Below, in pieces: positions 35,241-43,943 of a stretch of DNA of 64,000 bases (positions within the stretch are counted from its first letter, which is position 1; each line of letters opens with the position of its first letter). A program made the translations under genes and the position numbers. Origin of the DNA: Siminovitchia sp047228825 (lineage in GTDB: Bacteria > Bacillota > Bacilli > Bacillales > Bacillaceae_C). Location of the stretch: contig NZ_JBFEGN010000001.1 in assembly GCF_047228825.1 (NCBI RefSeq), positions 186,001 through 250,000 of the forward strand, read 5' to 3'. Under the pieces are notes generated by a model. The model worked only from the letters and a program-made list of their open reading frames with translations. It was not told the DNA's origin and ran no database searches.

Positions 35241-36953
35241 ATGGCTTTTGACGGATTATTTACACGAGCGATGGCAAGGGAACTGGATGAGGCGGTTACA
35301 GGCGGAAGAATCCATAAGATTTATCAACCGCATAAACACGAAATCATTATGACTGTCAGAAATAAAGGGAAAAATGTAAAGTTGCTCCTTTCGGCACACC
35401 CGAATGATGCCCGGGTACAATTAACGGAAGAAACGACGGTCAATCCGGATGACCCCCCTATGTTTTGCATGATGCTCAGAAAGCATTTGGAACGGGCAAT
35501 TGTCCAGAGCGTTTACCAGCCGAAGCTTGAGCGGATCATCGTCATGGAGCTGAAAGGGAGAGATGACCTGGGAGACGAGTCCATCAAGCAGCTAATCATC
35601 GAGATTATGGGCAGGCACAGCAATATCATTCTTGTAAACAAAGATTATCAAAAAATCATTGACAGTATCAAACATATCCCTTCATCGTTGAACAGCTATC
35701 GAACAATATTGCCTGGCGGAACATACATTTTTCCGCCGCCGCAGCAAAAAGAAGATCCTTTGAAAGCAGACAAATTGGATATATTGAAAAATATAGACTT
35801 CAACACCGGCAAAATCGACAAGCAAATCGTACAGCAGTTTAAGGGCATTTCACCTTCGGCTGCCAAGGAGATTGTGTTTCGGACGGGACTGGTTAACCCC
35901 AAAACACTTCCCCCTGTCTTCATGGACATCATGCAAAAACTGAACCATCATCAATACGAATATACCTTAACCGCAACCGAAAATAGAAGCGAATTTTATT
36001 TGTTTCCCCTCAAACATATGGGGGGTGAATACAAGCATTTTTCCAGCTTAAGCGAAATGCTTGACACCTTTTACTTCGGGAAAGCGGAACGGGAGCGCGT
36101 CCGCCAGCAGACACTCGATCTGGAACGGTTGATGAAAAATGAGAGGGAAAAAAATGAGAAGAAAATAAGCAAGCTGGAGGCCACTTTGGAAAAAGCGGAG
36201 AAAGCGGCTGAGCTTCAACTGTTGGGAGAATTGCTGACGGCAAATATGCACGTGGCCAAAAAAGGGATGAGAGAGGTTGAAGTGGTCAATTATTACGATG
36301 AAAACGGAGGAAAGATCACCATTCCATTGGATCCCCGAAAAAGCCCTGCTGAAAACGCCCAAGACTATTTCAAAAAATATCAGAAAGCGAAAAACTCCAT
36401 ACAGATTGTCAAATCACAAATTCGGCAGGCAAAAGAAGAAGTGCAGTATTTTGATGTCCTGCTTCAGCAATTGGAGTCAGCTTCTGTTAAAGATATCGAA
36501 GAAATAAGGGAAGAGCTCATTGAAGGCGGTTATATCAGACGCCGAATCAAACGCGGTTTCAAGAAAAAAGGCAATGATCAACCAATCATTGAGAAATATG
36601 CAGCCGGCGATCAAACCGAAATTCTTGTTGGAAAGAACAACAGGCAAAACGATTATTTAACGAATAGACTGGCCCGGCGGGACGACATATGGCTCCATAC
36701 GAAAGACATTCCGGGTTCACACGTGGTCATCAGAAACAACAAGCCTTCTGACCAGACGCTTCTTGAAGCGGCCATGCTGGCAGCCTATTTCAGCAAAGCA
36801 AAAAACTCATCCTCCGTACCGGTCGACTATACAAAAGTCCGGCATGTTCATAAGCCTAAGGGGGCAAAACCCGGTTTTGTCATTTATGATCATCAGGAAA
36901 CCGTATATGTGACTCCCGATGAAGAAAAGATCAAAGCGATGAGAAAGCAATGA
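35241..36953 (+). CDS. rqcH: Ribosome quality-control factor RqcH (YloA, NEMF family)
   Basis: Binds stalled 50S subunits carrying peptidyl-tRNA and adds C-terminal alanine tails that mark the peptide for degradation. It was earlier annotated as a fibronectin-binding protein. The 570-residue protein has the NFACT-N domain (MAFDGLFTRAMARELDE onward), helix-hairpin-helix (about 190-225), a long charged coiled coil (about 285-430), and the NFACT-R domain with NDYLTNRLARRDDIWLHTKD (about 465-485) and PGSHVVIRNN. The ATG at 35241 follows AAAGGATG. It is one of two plus-strand genes and converges on pyrE. Confidence 0.95.
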   Translation: MAFDGLFTRAMARELDEAVTGGRIHKIYQPHKHEIIMTVRNKGKNVKLLLSAHPNDARVQLTEETTVNPDDPPMFCMMLRKHLERAIVQSVYQPKLERIIVMELKGRDDLGDESIKQLIIEIMGRHSNIILVNKDYQKIIDSIKHIPSSLNSYRTILPGGTYIFPPPQQKEDPLKADKLDILKNIDFNTGKIDKQIVQQFKGISPSAAKEIVFRTGLVNPKTLPPVFMDIMQKLNHHQYEYTLTATENRSEFYLFPLKHMGGEYKHFSSLSEMLDTFYFGKAERERVRQQTLDLERLMKNEREKNEKKISKLEATLEKAEKAAELQLLGELLTANMHVAKKGMREVEVVNYYDENGGKITIPLDPRKSPAENAQDYFKKYQKAKNSIQIVKSQIRQAKEEVQYFDVLLQQLESASVKDIEEIREELIEGGYIRRRIKRGFKKKGNDQPIIEKYAAGDQTEILVGKNNRQNDYLTNRLARRDDIWLHTKDIPGSHVVIRNNKPSDQTLLEAAMLAAYFSKAKNSSSVPVDYTKVRHVHKPKGAKPGFVIYDHQETVYVTPDEEKIKAMRKQ

Positions 36954-36957
36954 ACTG

Positions 36958-36992
36958 TCTGGATGAAGCTGGACAATTCCAGCTTCTCCAGA
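36958..36992. terminator. Bidirectional terminator between rqcH and pyrE
   Basis: TCTGGA-T-GAAGCTGGA-CAAT-TCCAGCTTC-TCCAGA forms a 15-bp stem with one bulged base. It lies between two convergent genes, 4 bp after the rqcH stop and 6 bp beyond the pyrE stop. On the plus strand it is followed by TTACTTTTAG. Confidence 0.8.
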
Positions 36993-36998
36993 TTACTT

Positions 36999-37637
36999 TT
37001 AGATCTGCAAAAAGCGGTTTGCCCATTCCTCGGGATTTTCCCGCCATTTTTTCAAGGCATTCAAATCTTCTTCCGAAATTTTGTTTCGTTCAAATGCGGT
37101 TTGAATCAAATCTGAATAACCGGCAAGCGACACTACTTTTACATCCGCTTCTTCTAATTGCCTTTTTCCCTTATCCAGTTCGTACGAAAAAATGCTTACC
37201 GCCCCGAGAACATGGCATCCTGCTTCGCGCAATGCCTCTACAGCAGTCAGGACGCTTCCGCCTGTTGAGATGAGATCCTCTACTACAACAACCTTTTGTC
37301 CCTTTTCCGCTTTTCCTTCAATTTGATTGCCTTTTCCGTGAGCCTTTGCTTTGGAGCGCACGTAGCACATTGGCAGATCGAGGAGGTCGCTCACCCATGC
37401 AGCGTGCGGTATCCCTGCGGTTGCTGTTCCCGCAATCATCTCCGCTTCGGGGAAGTGAGTCCGGATCAGCTCTGCCAATCCTTTTGCTATTTCTTTTCTT
37501 ACCTCCGGATATGACATTGTCAGACGGTTATCGCAGTAAATCGGTGATTTCATACCCGATGACCACGTAAACGGATCATTGGGGCGTAAAAAAACGGCTC
37601 CAATATTCAACAAATGCTCGGCTATTGAACTGCTCAT
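36999..37637 (-). CDS. pyrE: Orotate phosphoribosyltransferase
   Basis: Joins orotate to PRPP to give orotidine 5-phosphate. The 212-residue protein has the PRPP-binding loop VVVVEDLISTGGSVLTA (about residues 115-131) and the conserved TMSYPEVRKEIAKGLAEL segment. The ATG at 37637 follows GGGAGATGGG; the longer open frame overlaps pyrF and is not protein-like. It is the last gene of the pyr operon and overlaps pyrF by 4 bp. A shared terminator lies directly downstream. Confidence 0.96.
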   Translation of the reverse strand: MSSSIAEHLLNIGAVFLRPNDPFTWSSGMKSPIYCDNRLTMSYPEVRKEIAKGLAELIRTHFPEAEMIAGTATAGIPHAAWVSDLLDLPMCYVRSKAKAHGKGNQIEGKAEKGQKVVVVEDLISTGGSVLTAVEALREAGCHVLGAVSIFSYELDKGKRQLEEADVKVVSLAGYSDLIQTAFERNKISEEDLNALKKWRENPEEWANRFLQI

Positions 37638-38362
37638 CGTCCCATCTCCCATTCTCTCAATATTTTTTGGTAGACCAGATCGGGCTCCTTTGCACGGGTA
37701 ATCGGCCTGCCTACCACAATTAAGGAAGAACCGGCCTTCTTGGCCTCTCCGGGGGCAACAATCCTTGTTTGATCGTCCGCTGCATTTCCCGCGGAGCGGA
37801 TCCCCGGTGTAACCCGCAAAAATTGTTCCCCCGCTTCTTTTGCAATCATGCCTGCTTCGCGGGCCGAACAAACAACCCCGTCAAGCCCCGCTTTTTTTGA
37901 AAGCATTGCATAATGCAATACTGATTCATTTAAAGACCGGTCAATTAATTGCTCACTTTTCATTTGTTTTTCACTCGTGCTTGTTAATTGGGTAACCGCA
38001 ATGATGGCCGGACGAATCCGTCCGGCGCCCCTTCCTTCCTCAAGCCCCTGCAAAGCGGCCTCCATCATTTCGCTGCCGCCGGCAGCGTGGACATTGACCA
38101 TGTCAACTTCAAGTTTGGCCAGTACTTTCATGGCACGATAAACCGTATTGGGAATATCATGCAGCTTTAAATCGAGAAAAACGGAATGGCCGGCATCTTT
38201 TAATTGTCTGATAAAATCTGCCCCCGCTTGATAAAAAAGTTCCATGCCCACTTTGACGAAAAGCTTTTCCTCCGGGAAATGCCTTAAAAATGCAGCCGCC
38301 TCTTCCTGTCCGGGAAAATCAAGAGCGATGATCGGCCTTTTTTCTTCAAGCATGTTTGCCAT
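37634..38362 (-). CDS. pyrF: Orotidine 5-phosphate decarboxylase
   Basis: Decarboxylates OMP to UMP. The 242-residue TIM-barrel protein has the catalytic Lys-Asp-Lys array in FLDLKLHDIPNTV (about residues 60-72), together with IALDFPG near the start and TPGIR (about 187-191). The ATG at 38362 overlaps the carB stop in a TAATG arrangement, with AAGGCGG 7 bases upstream. It follows carB directly, whereas in B. subtilis pyrK and pyrD lie between the two genes. Confidence 0.97.
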   Translation of the reverse strand: MANMLEEKRPIIALDFPGQEEAAAFLRHFPEEKLFVKVGMELFYQAGADFIRQLKDAGHSVFLDLKLHDIPNTVYRAMKVLAKLEVDMVNVHAAGGSEMMEAALQGLEEGRGAGRIRPAIIAVTQLTSTSEKQMKSEQLIDRSLNESVLHYAMLSKKAGLDGVVCSAREAGMIAKEAGEQFLRVTPGIRSAGNAADDQTRIVAPGEAKKAGSSLIVVGRPITRAKEPDLVYQKILREWEMGR

Positions 38363-41300
38363 TAGCCGACCGCCTTTTTCCCGCCGGACATGGGCTCTGA
38401 TGATAAAACCATCGATTCCAATACACCGAGGATCGCTCTTGCCGTATCCAGGGATGTAAGGCATGGAATGCCGTTTTCAACAGATTCCCTGCGGATCCTG
38501 AAGCCGTCGCGGCGCGGCTGTTTTCCTCTTGTCATTGTATTGATCACGAGCTGGGCATTGCCCTGGCGAATCATGTCAAGCAAATTCGGCCCTTCGGAAC
38601 CGATTTTATTGATGGTTTGCACTTTGATCCCTGCATGGTTTAAAAACTGTGCCGTTCCGCTCGTCGCCATGATTTGATAGCCGATCGAGGCAAATCTTTT
38701 TGCCAGCTCCGCCGCTTCCGCTTTATCTTTGTCTGCAACCGTAATAAGCACGGTTCCATGGGTTTTGATTTGGATGCCGGAAGCGACGAGACCTTTATAG
38801 AGCGCCTTTTCCATCGTTCTATCTTTCCCCATGACTTCACCGGTTGATTTCATTTCCGGTCCAAGATTGATATCCACCCTGCGCAGCTTGGCGAATGAAA
38901 AGACTGGCACTTTTACATAAACACCGTCCATTTCCCCGTACAGGCCTGTTCCATAGCCAAGGGAGGCGAGGCTTTCGCCGAGTATCACTTTGGTAGCAAT
39001 GTTCGCCATCGGCACCCCTGTGATTTTGCTCAAAAATGGCACCGTACGGCTTGAGCGCGGATTTACTTCGATTACATACAGTTCGTTATTGGAAATGACA
39101 TATTGGATGTTAAACAACCCCACAATTTCGAGCCCTTTACCTAATCGAATTGTATAATCGACAATTTTCCCCATCATTTCCCGGCTGATATTTTGCGGCG
39201 GATAGACAGCGATGGAGTCCCCCGAGTGCACCCCGGCACGCTCAATATGCTCCATGATTCCCGGGATAAACACATTCTCCCCATCGGAAATGGCATCCAC
39301 TTCAATTTCTTTCCCGGTTAAATATCTGTCAACAAGCACGGGATGTTCCGGATTGATTTTCACCGCGTTTTCCATATAGTGAAGCAGTTCATTTTCTTCA
39401 TACACGATTTCCATTGCCCGCCCGCCGAGGACATAGGAAGGGCGGACAAGGACAGGATAGCCGATTTCCGCTGCAATGTTGACGGCTTCCTCAACGGAAA
39501 ACGCCGTTTTTCCTTTAGGCTGCGGAATGTTGAGTTCAGCCAAGGCCTGCTCAAATTTATCCCTGTCTTCCGCGCGGTCCAGGCTTTCAAGAGATGTTCC
39601 GAGAATGTTCACACCGCGCTCAGCCAGTTTTGCGGCGAGGTTGATGGCGGTCTGTCCGCCAAACTGGACAACAACGCCGATTGGCTGCTCCAGGTCAATA
39701 ATGTGCATGACATCTTCAATGGTTAACGGTTCAAAATACAGTTTATCGGAAATGCTGAAATCGGTTGAAACTGTTTCGGGGTTGTTGTTGATAATAATCG
39801 CTTCGTATCCGGCTTCCTGAATCGCCCAAACGCTGTGTACCGTAGCATAGTCAAATTCGACTCCCTGTCCGATGCGGATCGGTCCGGATCCAAGGACAAT
39901 GACACTTTGCCTGTCGGTTTTGCCGGATTCATTTTCTTCCTCATATGTTCCGTAAAAATAGGGCGTCTCTGATTCAAATTCCCCTGCACACGTATCCACT
40001 TTTTTATAGACTGGAACAATTCCGTTGTTTTTTCGCCAATTATAAACTTCTTCTTCGTCACATCCCCACAATTTTCCAAGTGTGGAATCCGCAAATCCCA
40101 TTTCTTTGGCGCGTCTTCCCCATTCAACGGAAAATGCTTCCTTCTCCAATTCTTTTTCCAGTTGGACGATTTTGTGCAGTTTATGAAGGAAAAAGAAATC
40201 AATCCCGCTCCATTCATGGATGGATTCAATGGAAATGCCCCTTCTTAAAGCTTCGGCAATTATAAACAGCCGTTCATCCGTGGCGTTTTGTATTTCTGAT
40301 TTGAAATCAGCCTCTTTGTAGCCGCCCGCCTCCTCGTGTTCCAGATGGTACAGGCCGACTTCCAGCGAGCGTACGGCTTTTAGCAACGACTCCTCAAATG
40401 TGCGGCCAATCGCCATGACTTCACCGGTTGCCTTCATTTGGGTACCGAGTAATCTGTTTGCCGATTCGAATTTGTCAAACGGCCATCTAGGTATTTTCGT
40501 CACGATGTAATCAATGGCTGGCTCAAAGCAGGCGTATGTTTTTCCAGTCACCGGGTTCATGAGCTCATCGAGCGTATAGCCTGCCGCAATTTTAGCCGCA
40601 AGTTTGGCGATCGGAAAGCCGGTTGCTTTTGAGGCCAGCGCCGAGGAACGGCTGACTCGTGGATTCACTTCAATAATATAATACTCGTAACTGTTTGGAT
40701 CGAGCGCAAGCTGGACGTTGCAGCCGCCTTCTATTTCCAATGCGCGGATCAGCTTCAAAGAGGTGTTTCTTAAAAGCTGGACTTCTCGATCGCTCAGTGT
40801 CTGACAAGGGGCAACCACAATCGAGTCGCCGGTATGAATGCCGACGGGATCAACATTTTCCATATGGCAAACAACAATGGCATTATCATTGGAATCGCGC
40901 ATTACTTCAAATTCTATTTCTTTAAAGCCAGCAATACTCTTCTCCAAAAGACATTGATGGACGGGGCTGTTTTTTAAGCCGCTGGAAACGATGGAGACGA
41001 GTTCTTCCTCGTTGTGGCAAATGCCGCCGCCTGTCCCTCCCAATGTATAGGCCGGACGGACGATAACCGGAAAGCCCACTTTTTCTGTAAATGCTGCCGC
41101 TTCCCCAACAGAGTGTACGATATCACTTTCAGGGACCGGTTCATTTAAGCCATTCATCAATTGTCTAAAAAGATCCCTGTCTTCAGCCTGTTCAATGGCA
41201 GACAGTTTTGTTCCGAGAATTTCTACGCCACATTCTTCCAATACGCCCGCTTCCGCAAGCTGCTTTGCGATATTTAATCCTGTTTGGCCGCCGAGCGTCG

Positions 41301-41562
41301 GCAAAATGGCGTCAGGCCTTTCTTTTCTGATGATCCGGCTGACAAATTCAACCGTCAGCGGCTCAATATAAACAGCATCGGCAATTTCGGTGTCCGTCAT
41401 GATCGTGGCGGGATTCGAGTTAATGAGGATGACTCTGTAGCCCTCTTCCTTCAAAGCCAGACAAGCCTGGGTTCCCGCGTAATCAAATTCAGCCGCTTGC
41501 CCAATAACAATCGGGCCTGATCCAATCACTAAGATGCTTTCAATATCGGTTCTTTTTGGCAT
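38362..41562 (-). CDS. carB: Carbamoyl-phosphate synthase large subunit (pyrimidine type)
   Basis: Makes carbamoyl phosphate from bicarbonate, two ATP and ammonia normally channelled from CarA. The 1066-residue protein has two homologous ATP-grasp halves. The first begins MPKRTDIESILVIGSGPIVI and the second repeats VIVLGSGPIRIGQGVEFDYA (about residue 549 onward). Both retain PSYVLGG/PAYTLGG and EVNPR blocks. The C-terminal allosteric domain (about 930-1066) is present. The ATG at 41562 overlaps carA by 23 bp. In contrast to carA, I see no loss of catalytic motifs, so the synthetase itself should work with free ammonia. Confidence 0.96.
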   Translation of the reverse strand: MPKRTDIESILVIGSGPIVIGQAAEFDYAGTQACLALKEEGYRVILINSNPATIMTDTEIADAVYIEPLTVEFVSRIIRKERPDAILPTLGGQTGLNIAKQLAEAGVLEECGVEILGTKLSAIEQAEDRDLFRQLMNGLNEPVPESDIVHSVGEAAAFTEKVGFPVIVRPAYTLGGTGGGICHNEEELVSIVSSGLKNSPVHQCLLEKSIAGFKEIEFEVMRDSNDNAIVVCHMENVDPVGIHTGDSIVVAPCQTLSDREVQLLRNTSLKLIRALEIEGGCNVQLALDPNSYEYYIIEVNPRVSRSSALASKATGFPIAKLAAKIAAGYTLDELMNPVTGKTYACFEPAIDYIVTKIPRWPFDKFESANRLLGTQMKATGEVMAIGRTFEESLLKAVRSLEVGLYHLEHEEAGGYKEADFKSEIQNATDERLFIIAEALRRGISIESIHEWSGIDFFFLHKLHKIVQLEKELEKEAFSVEWGRRAKEMGFADSTLGKLWGCDEEEVYNWRKNNGIVPVYKKVDTCAGEFESETPYFYGTYEEENESGKTDRQSVIVLGSGPIRIGQGVEFDYATVHSVWAIQEAGYEAIIINNNPETVSTDFSISDKLYFEPLTIEDVMHIIDLEQPIGVVVQFGGQTAINLAAKLAERGVNILGTSLESLDRAEDRDKFEQALAELNIPQPKGKTAFSVEEAVNIAAEIGYPVLVRPSYVLGGRAMEIVYEENELLHYMENAVKINPEHPVLVDRYLTGKEIEVDAISDGENVFIPGIMEHIERAGVHSGDSIAVYPPQNISREMMGKIVDYTIRLGKGLEIVGLFNIQYVISNNELYVIEVNPRSSRTVPFLSKITGVPMANIATKVILGESLASLGYGTGLYGEMDGVYVKVPVFSFAKLRRVDINLGPEMKSTGEVMGKDRTMEKALYKGLVASGIQIKTHGTVLITVADKDKAEAAELAKRFASIGYQIMATSGTAQFLNHAGIKVQTINKIGSEGPNLLDMIRQGNAQLVINTMTRGKQPRRDGFRIRRESVENGIPCLTSLDTARAILGVLESMVLSSEPMSGGKKAVG

Positions 41563-42646
41563 GCCCATCAACCTCTCTTTTGTTTGTTTCCATAATGGCC
41601 AAAAATTGATCGAAAACATATTTGGCATCTTCTGATCCCGGTGATGCTTCCGGTTCGAATTGAACGGAAAAAGCCGGGAACAATTTATGGGCCAATCCTT
41701 CTACAGACCCGCCGTTAATTTCTTCATGGGTAACAGAAAGCACATTCTCATCGATTGATTTTTTTACAACTTCATACCCGTGATTTTGCGAAGTGAAGAT
41801 GATTTTGCCTGTTTGCAATTCTTTCACCGGATAGCTTGAGCCGCGATGGCCGACTTTCATTTTTTCCGTTTGGCAATTGTTTGCAAGGGCAAACAGCTGA
41901 TGGCCCAAACCGATGCCAAATATCGGGATCTTTCCTTGGATGGCCCGGACTGTCTCTGTTAAATCCTGGATATGAAGCGGATTGCCGGGACCATTTGAGA
42001 GCAATACCCCATCGGGCTGCATGGAAAGAATTTCATCTGCCTCAGTATGATGGGGAACGACCGTTACATCGCAGCCCCTCTCTGTCAGTTCACGGAGAAT
42101 CCCGTGTTTGAGGCCAAGATCCATGACAACGACATTGCAGCCCCGTCCCGGGACAGGATATGGTTTAACCGTTGACACTTGCTTGACTTGGTCTGCCAAA
42201 GTTTCCATGGCTTGCAGCCTGGACAGGCGGGTTTCGACTTTTTCACCGAACCCGCAAATCACGCCTTTCATTGGCCCGTTTGCCCGGATGATCCGAATGA
42301 GTTTTCTCGTATCAATTCCGGCAATCCCCGGGATATTTTTCAATTTCAGAAATTCGTGGATAGACATATTACTGCGCCAGTTCGACGGCTGCTCCGCAGC
42401 TTCCTTTACGATGACGGCTTTAACGACGGGCAGTATCGTTTCAAAGTCGTCACGGTTGATTCCATAATTTCCGATAAGAGGGTAACTGAAAGCAACGATT
42501 TGCCCGTAGTTCGACGGGTCGGTCATGATCTCTTGGTATCCCGTCATCCCCGTATGAAATATGACCTCGCCAGTTGTCTCTTTTTCGCTTCCGATCGCCT
42601 CGCCAATAAATGTTGTTCCATCTTCCAGAATAAGCTGCCGTTTCAT
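41540..42646 (-). CDS. carA: Carbamoyl-phosphate synthase small subunit with altered glutaminase site
   Basis: CarA normally hydrolyses glutamine and passes ammonia to CarB. The 368-residue protein is full length. It has an intact N-terminal CarA domain (MKRQLILEDGTTFIGEAIG; TDPSNYGQIVAFSYPLIGNYG around residues 41-61) and a recognisable class-I amidotransferase domain (SNGPGNP, QNHG). However, the nucleophile motif reads FGIGLGHQ where the family has FGICLGHQ, so the catalytic Cys is Gly246 (GGT at 41909-41911). The triad histidine is also missing: the motif is VQFEPEASPG instead of VQYHPEASPG (Glu331, GAA at 41654-41656). The third member, Glu333, is kept. Glutaminase activity is therefore predicted lost, while a structural role for CarB may remain. 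The frame is clean and overlaps carB. Confidence 0.93.
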   Translation of the reverse strand: MKRQLILEDGTTFIGEAIGSEKETTGEVIFHTGMTGYQEIMTDPSNYGQIVAFSYPLIGNYGINRDDFETILPVVKAVIVKEAAEQPSNWRSNMSIHEFLKLKNIPGIAGIDTRKLIRIIRANGPMKGVICGFGEKVETRLSRLQAMETLADQVKQVSTVKPYPVPGRGCNVVVMDLGLKHGILRELTERGCDVTVVPHHTEADEILSMQPDGVLLSNGPGNPLHIQDLTETVRAIQGKIPIFGIGLGHQLFALANNCQTEKMKVGHRGSSYPVKELQTGKIIFTSQNHGYEVVKKSIDENVLSVTHEEINGGSVEGLAHKLFPAFSVQFEPEASPGSEDAKYVFDQFLAIMETNKREVDGHAKKNRY

Positions 42647-43929
42647 TTACGATCACGTCCTTCCATCCATGCGGGCTTTCCGTGTACTAATGTTGCGGCA
42701 GGCCACCCTTGGCAGCTCCAGCCTGCAAAAGGAGTGTTTTTTCCTTTTGAAGCAAATGCGTCCGGATCAATTTTTTGTTCTTTTTCCAAATCAATAAGCG
42801 TAATGTCGGCCGGTTTGCCGGTTTCCAGCGTACCGCTTTCCAATTTGAAAGTTCTTGATGGGGCAATTGTCATCCAATCGATCAGCTGCTTTAATGTAAA
42901 TATGCCTTTTTTGACAAAGTTCGAGTAAAGCAGTGGAAACGCTGTTTCCAGGCCAACGATTCCAAATGGCGCAGCCTGCATTCCCTTCGCTTTCTCCGTT
43001 TCGGTATGGGGGGCGTGGTCCGTTGCAATAAAATCGATTGTCCCATCAAGCAGGCCTTCTATTAAAGCTTCCTTGTCCGCTTTGCCTCTTAGCGGCGGAT
43101 TCATTTTAAACTGGGCATCATCATCCGGGATATCTTCATCGCATAAAAGCAAATGGTGCGGAGAAACTTCGGCCGTTACTTTAATGCCCGCCCGTTTGGC
43201 GTCGCGGACGGTACGGACGGATTCTTTCGTGCTGATATGGCATACGTGGTAATGGCAATTTGCCGCTTCAGCAAGCAACACATCCCTTGCGATCTGGACC
43301 GATTCACAGATCGAAGGAATCCCGGGAATGCCTGACTGCTTTGAAAATGTTCCTTCATGGACAGCACCTCCGTAAATCAGTGAATTATCTTCGCAGTGGG
43401 CAACAATCGGCATATCCAATGCGGCAGCTTTCTTCATGGCTTCATACATCATTCCGGCCGATTGCACCCCTACGCCGTCATCGGTAAAGGCAAAAGCGCC
43501 TGCATTTTTCAACGCCTCGAAATCATTCAGCTCCTCTCCCTTTAAGCCGGACGTGATGGCCCCATACGGCAAAACGTTCACATAGGCCTTTTCTTCAATG
43601 CGTTTGATGAGCCGCTTCATTTGTTCTTTATTGTCAGGAACAGGGTTTGTATTGGGCATCGCAGCCACCGTCGTAAATCCGCCCTTTGCTGCTGCTTTCG
43701 TTCCGGTTTCGATTGTTTCTTTTTCTTCGCCTCCGGGCTCCCGAAGGTGGATGTGGAGGTCCACAAATCCAGGCGATACGAGCAGCCCTTTCGCATCAAA
43801 CGTTTCTTCCCCGCCGCTCGGCAAATGAGGTCCCATTTCGGCAATCACCCCATCCTTAATGCGAATGTCCACATCCTTCATTGTTCCGTTATCTTCAAGC
43901 TTTTTTGCCTGTTTAATCAGCCAGTTCAT
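42643..43929 (-). CDS. pyrC: Dihydroorotase
   Basis: Cyclises N-carbamoyl-aspartate to dihydroorotate. The 428-residue amidohydrolase has the metal ligands in DLHIHLREPG (about residues 57-66), further histidines in VAHCED and CHISTKES, and the catalytic aspartate in ATDHAPH (about 303-309). It is a class I, zinc-dependent enzyme as in other Bacilli. GGAGGCAGGG precedes the ATG. It overlaps carA by 4 bp and follows pyrB with 14 bp. Confidence 0.97.
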   Translation of the reverse strand: MNWLIKQAKKLEDNGTMKDVDIRIKDGVIAEMGPHLPSGGEETFDAKGLLVSPGFVDLHIHLREPGGEEKETIETGTKAAAKGGFTTVAAMPNTNPVPDNKEQMKRLIKRIEEKAYVNVLPYGAITSGLKGEELNDFEALKNAGAFAFTDDGVGVQSAGMMYEAMKKAAALDMPIVAHCEDNSLIYGGAVHEGTFSKQSGIPGIPSICESVQIARDVLLAEAANCHYHVCHISTKESVRTVRDAKRAGIKVTAEVSPHHLLLCDEDIPDDDAQFKMNPPLRGKADKEALIEGLLDGTIDFIATDHAPHTETEKAKGMQAAPFGIVGLETAFPLLYSNFVKKGIFTLKQLIDWMTIAPSRTFKLESGTLETGKPADITLIDLEKEQKIDPDAFASKGKNTPFAGWSCQGWPAATLVHGKPAWMEGRDRK

Positions 43930-43943
43930 GTCCCTGCCTCCTT

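Noticed and set aside
36999..37871. Extended pyrE of 290 codons
   Set aside because: The first 78 codons overlap pyrF in another frame; the ATG at 37637 with its ribosome binding site matches the enzyme family.
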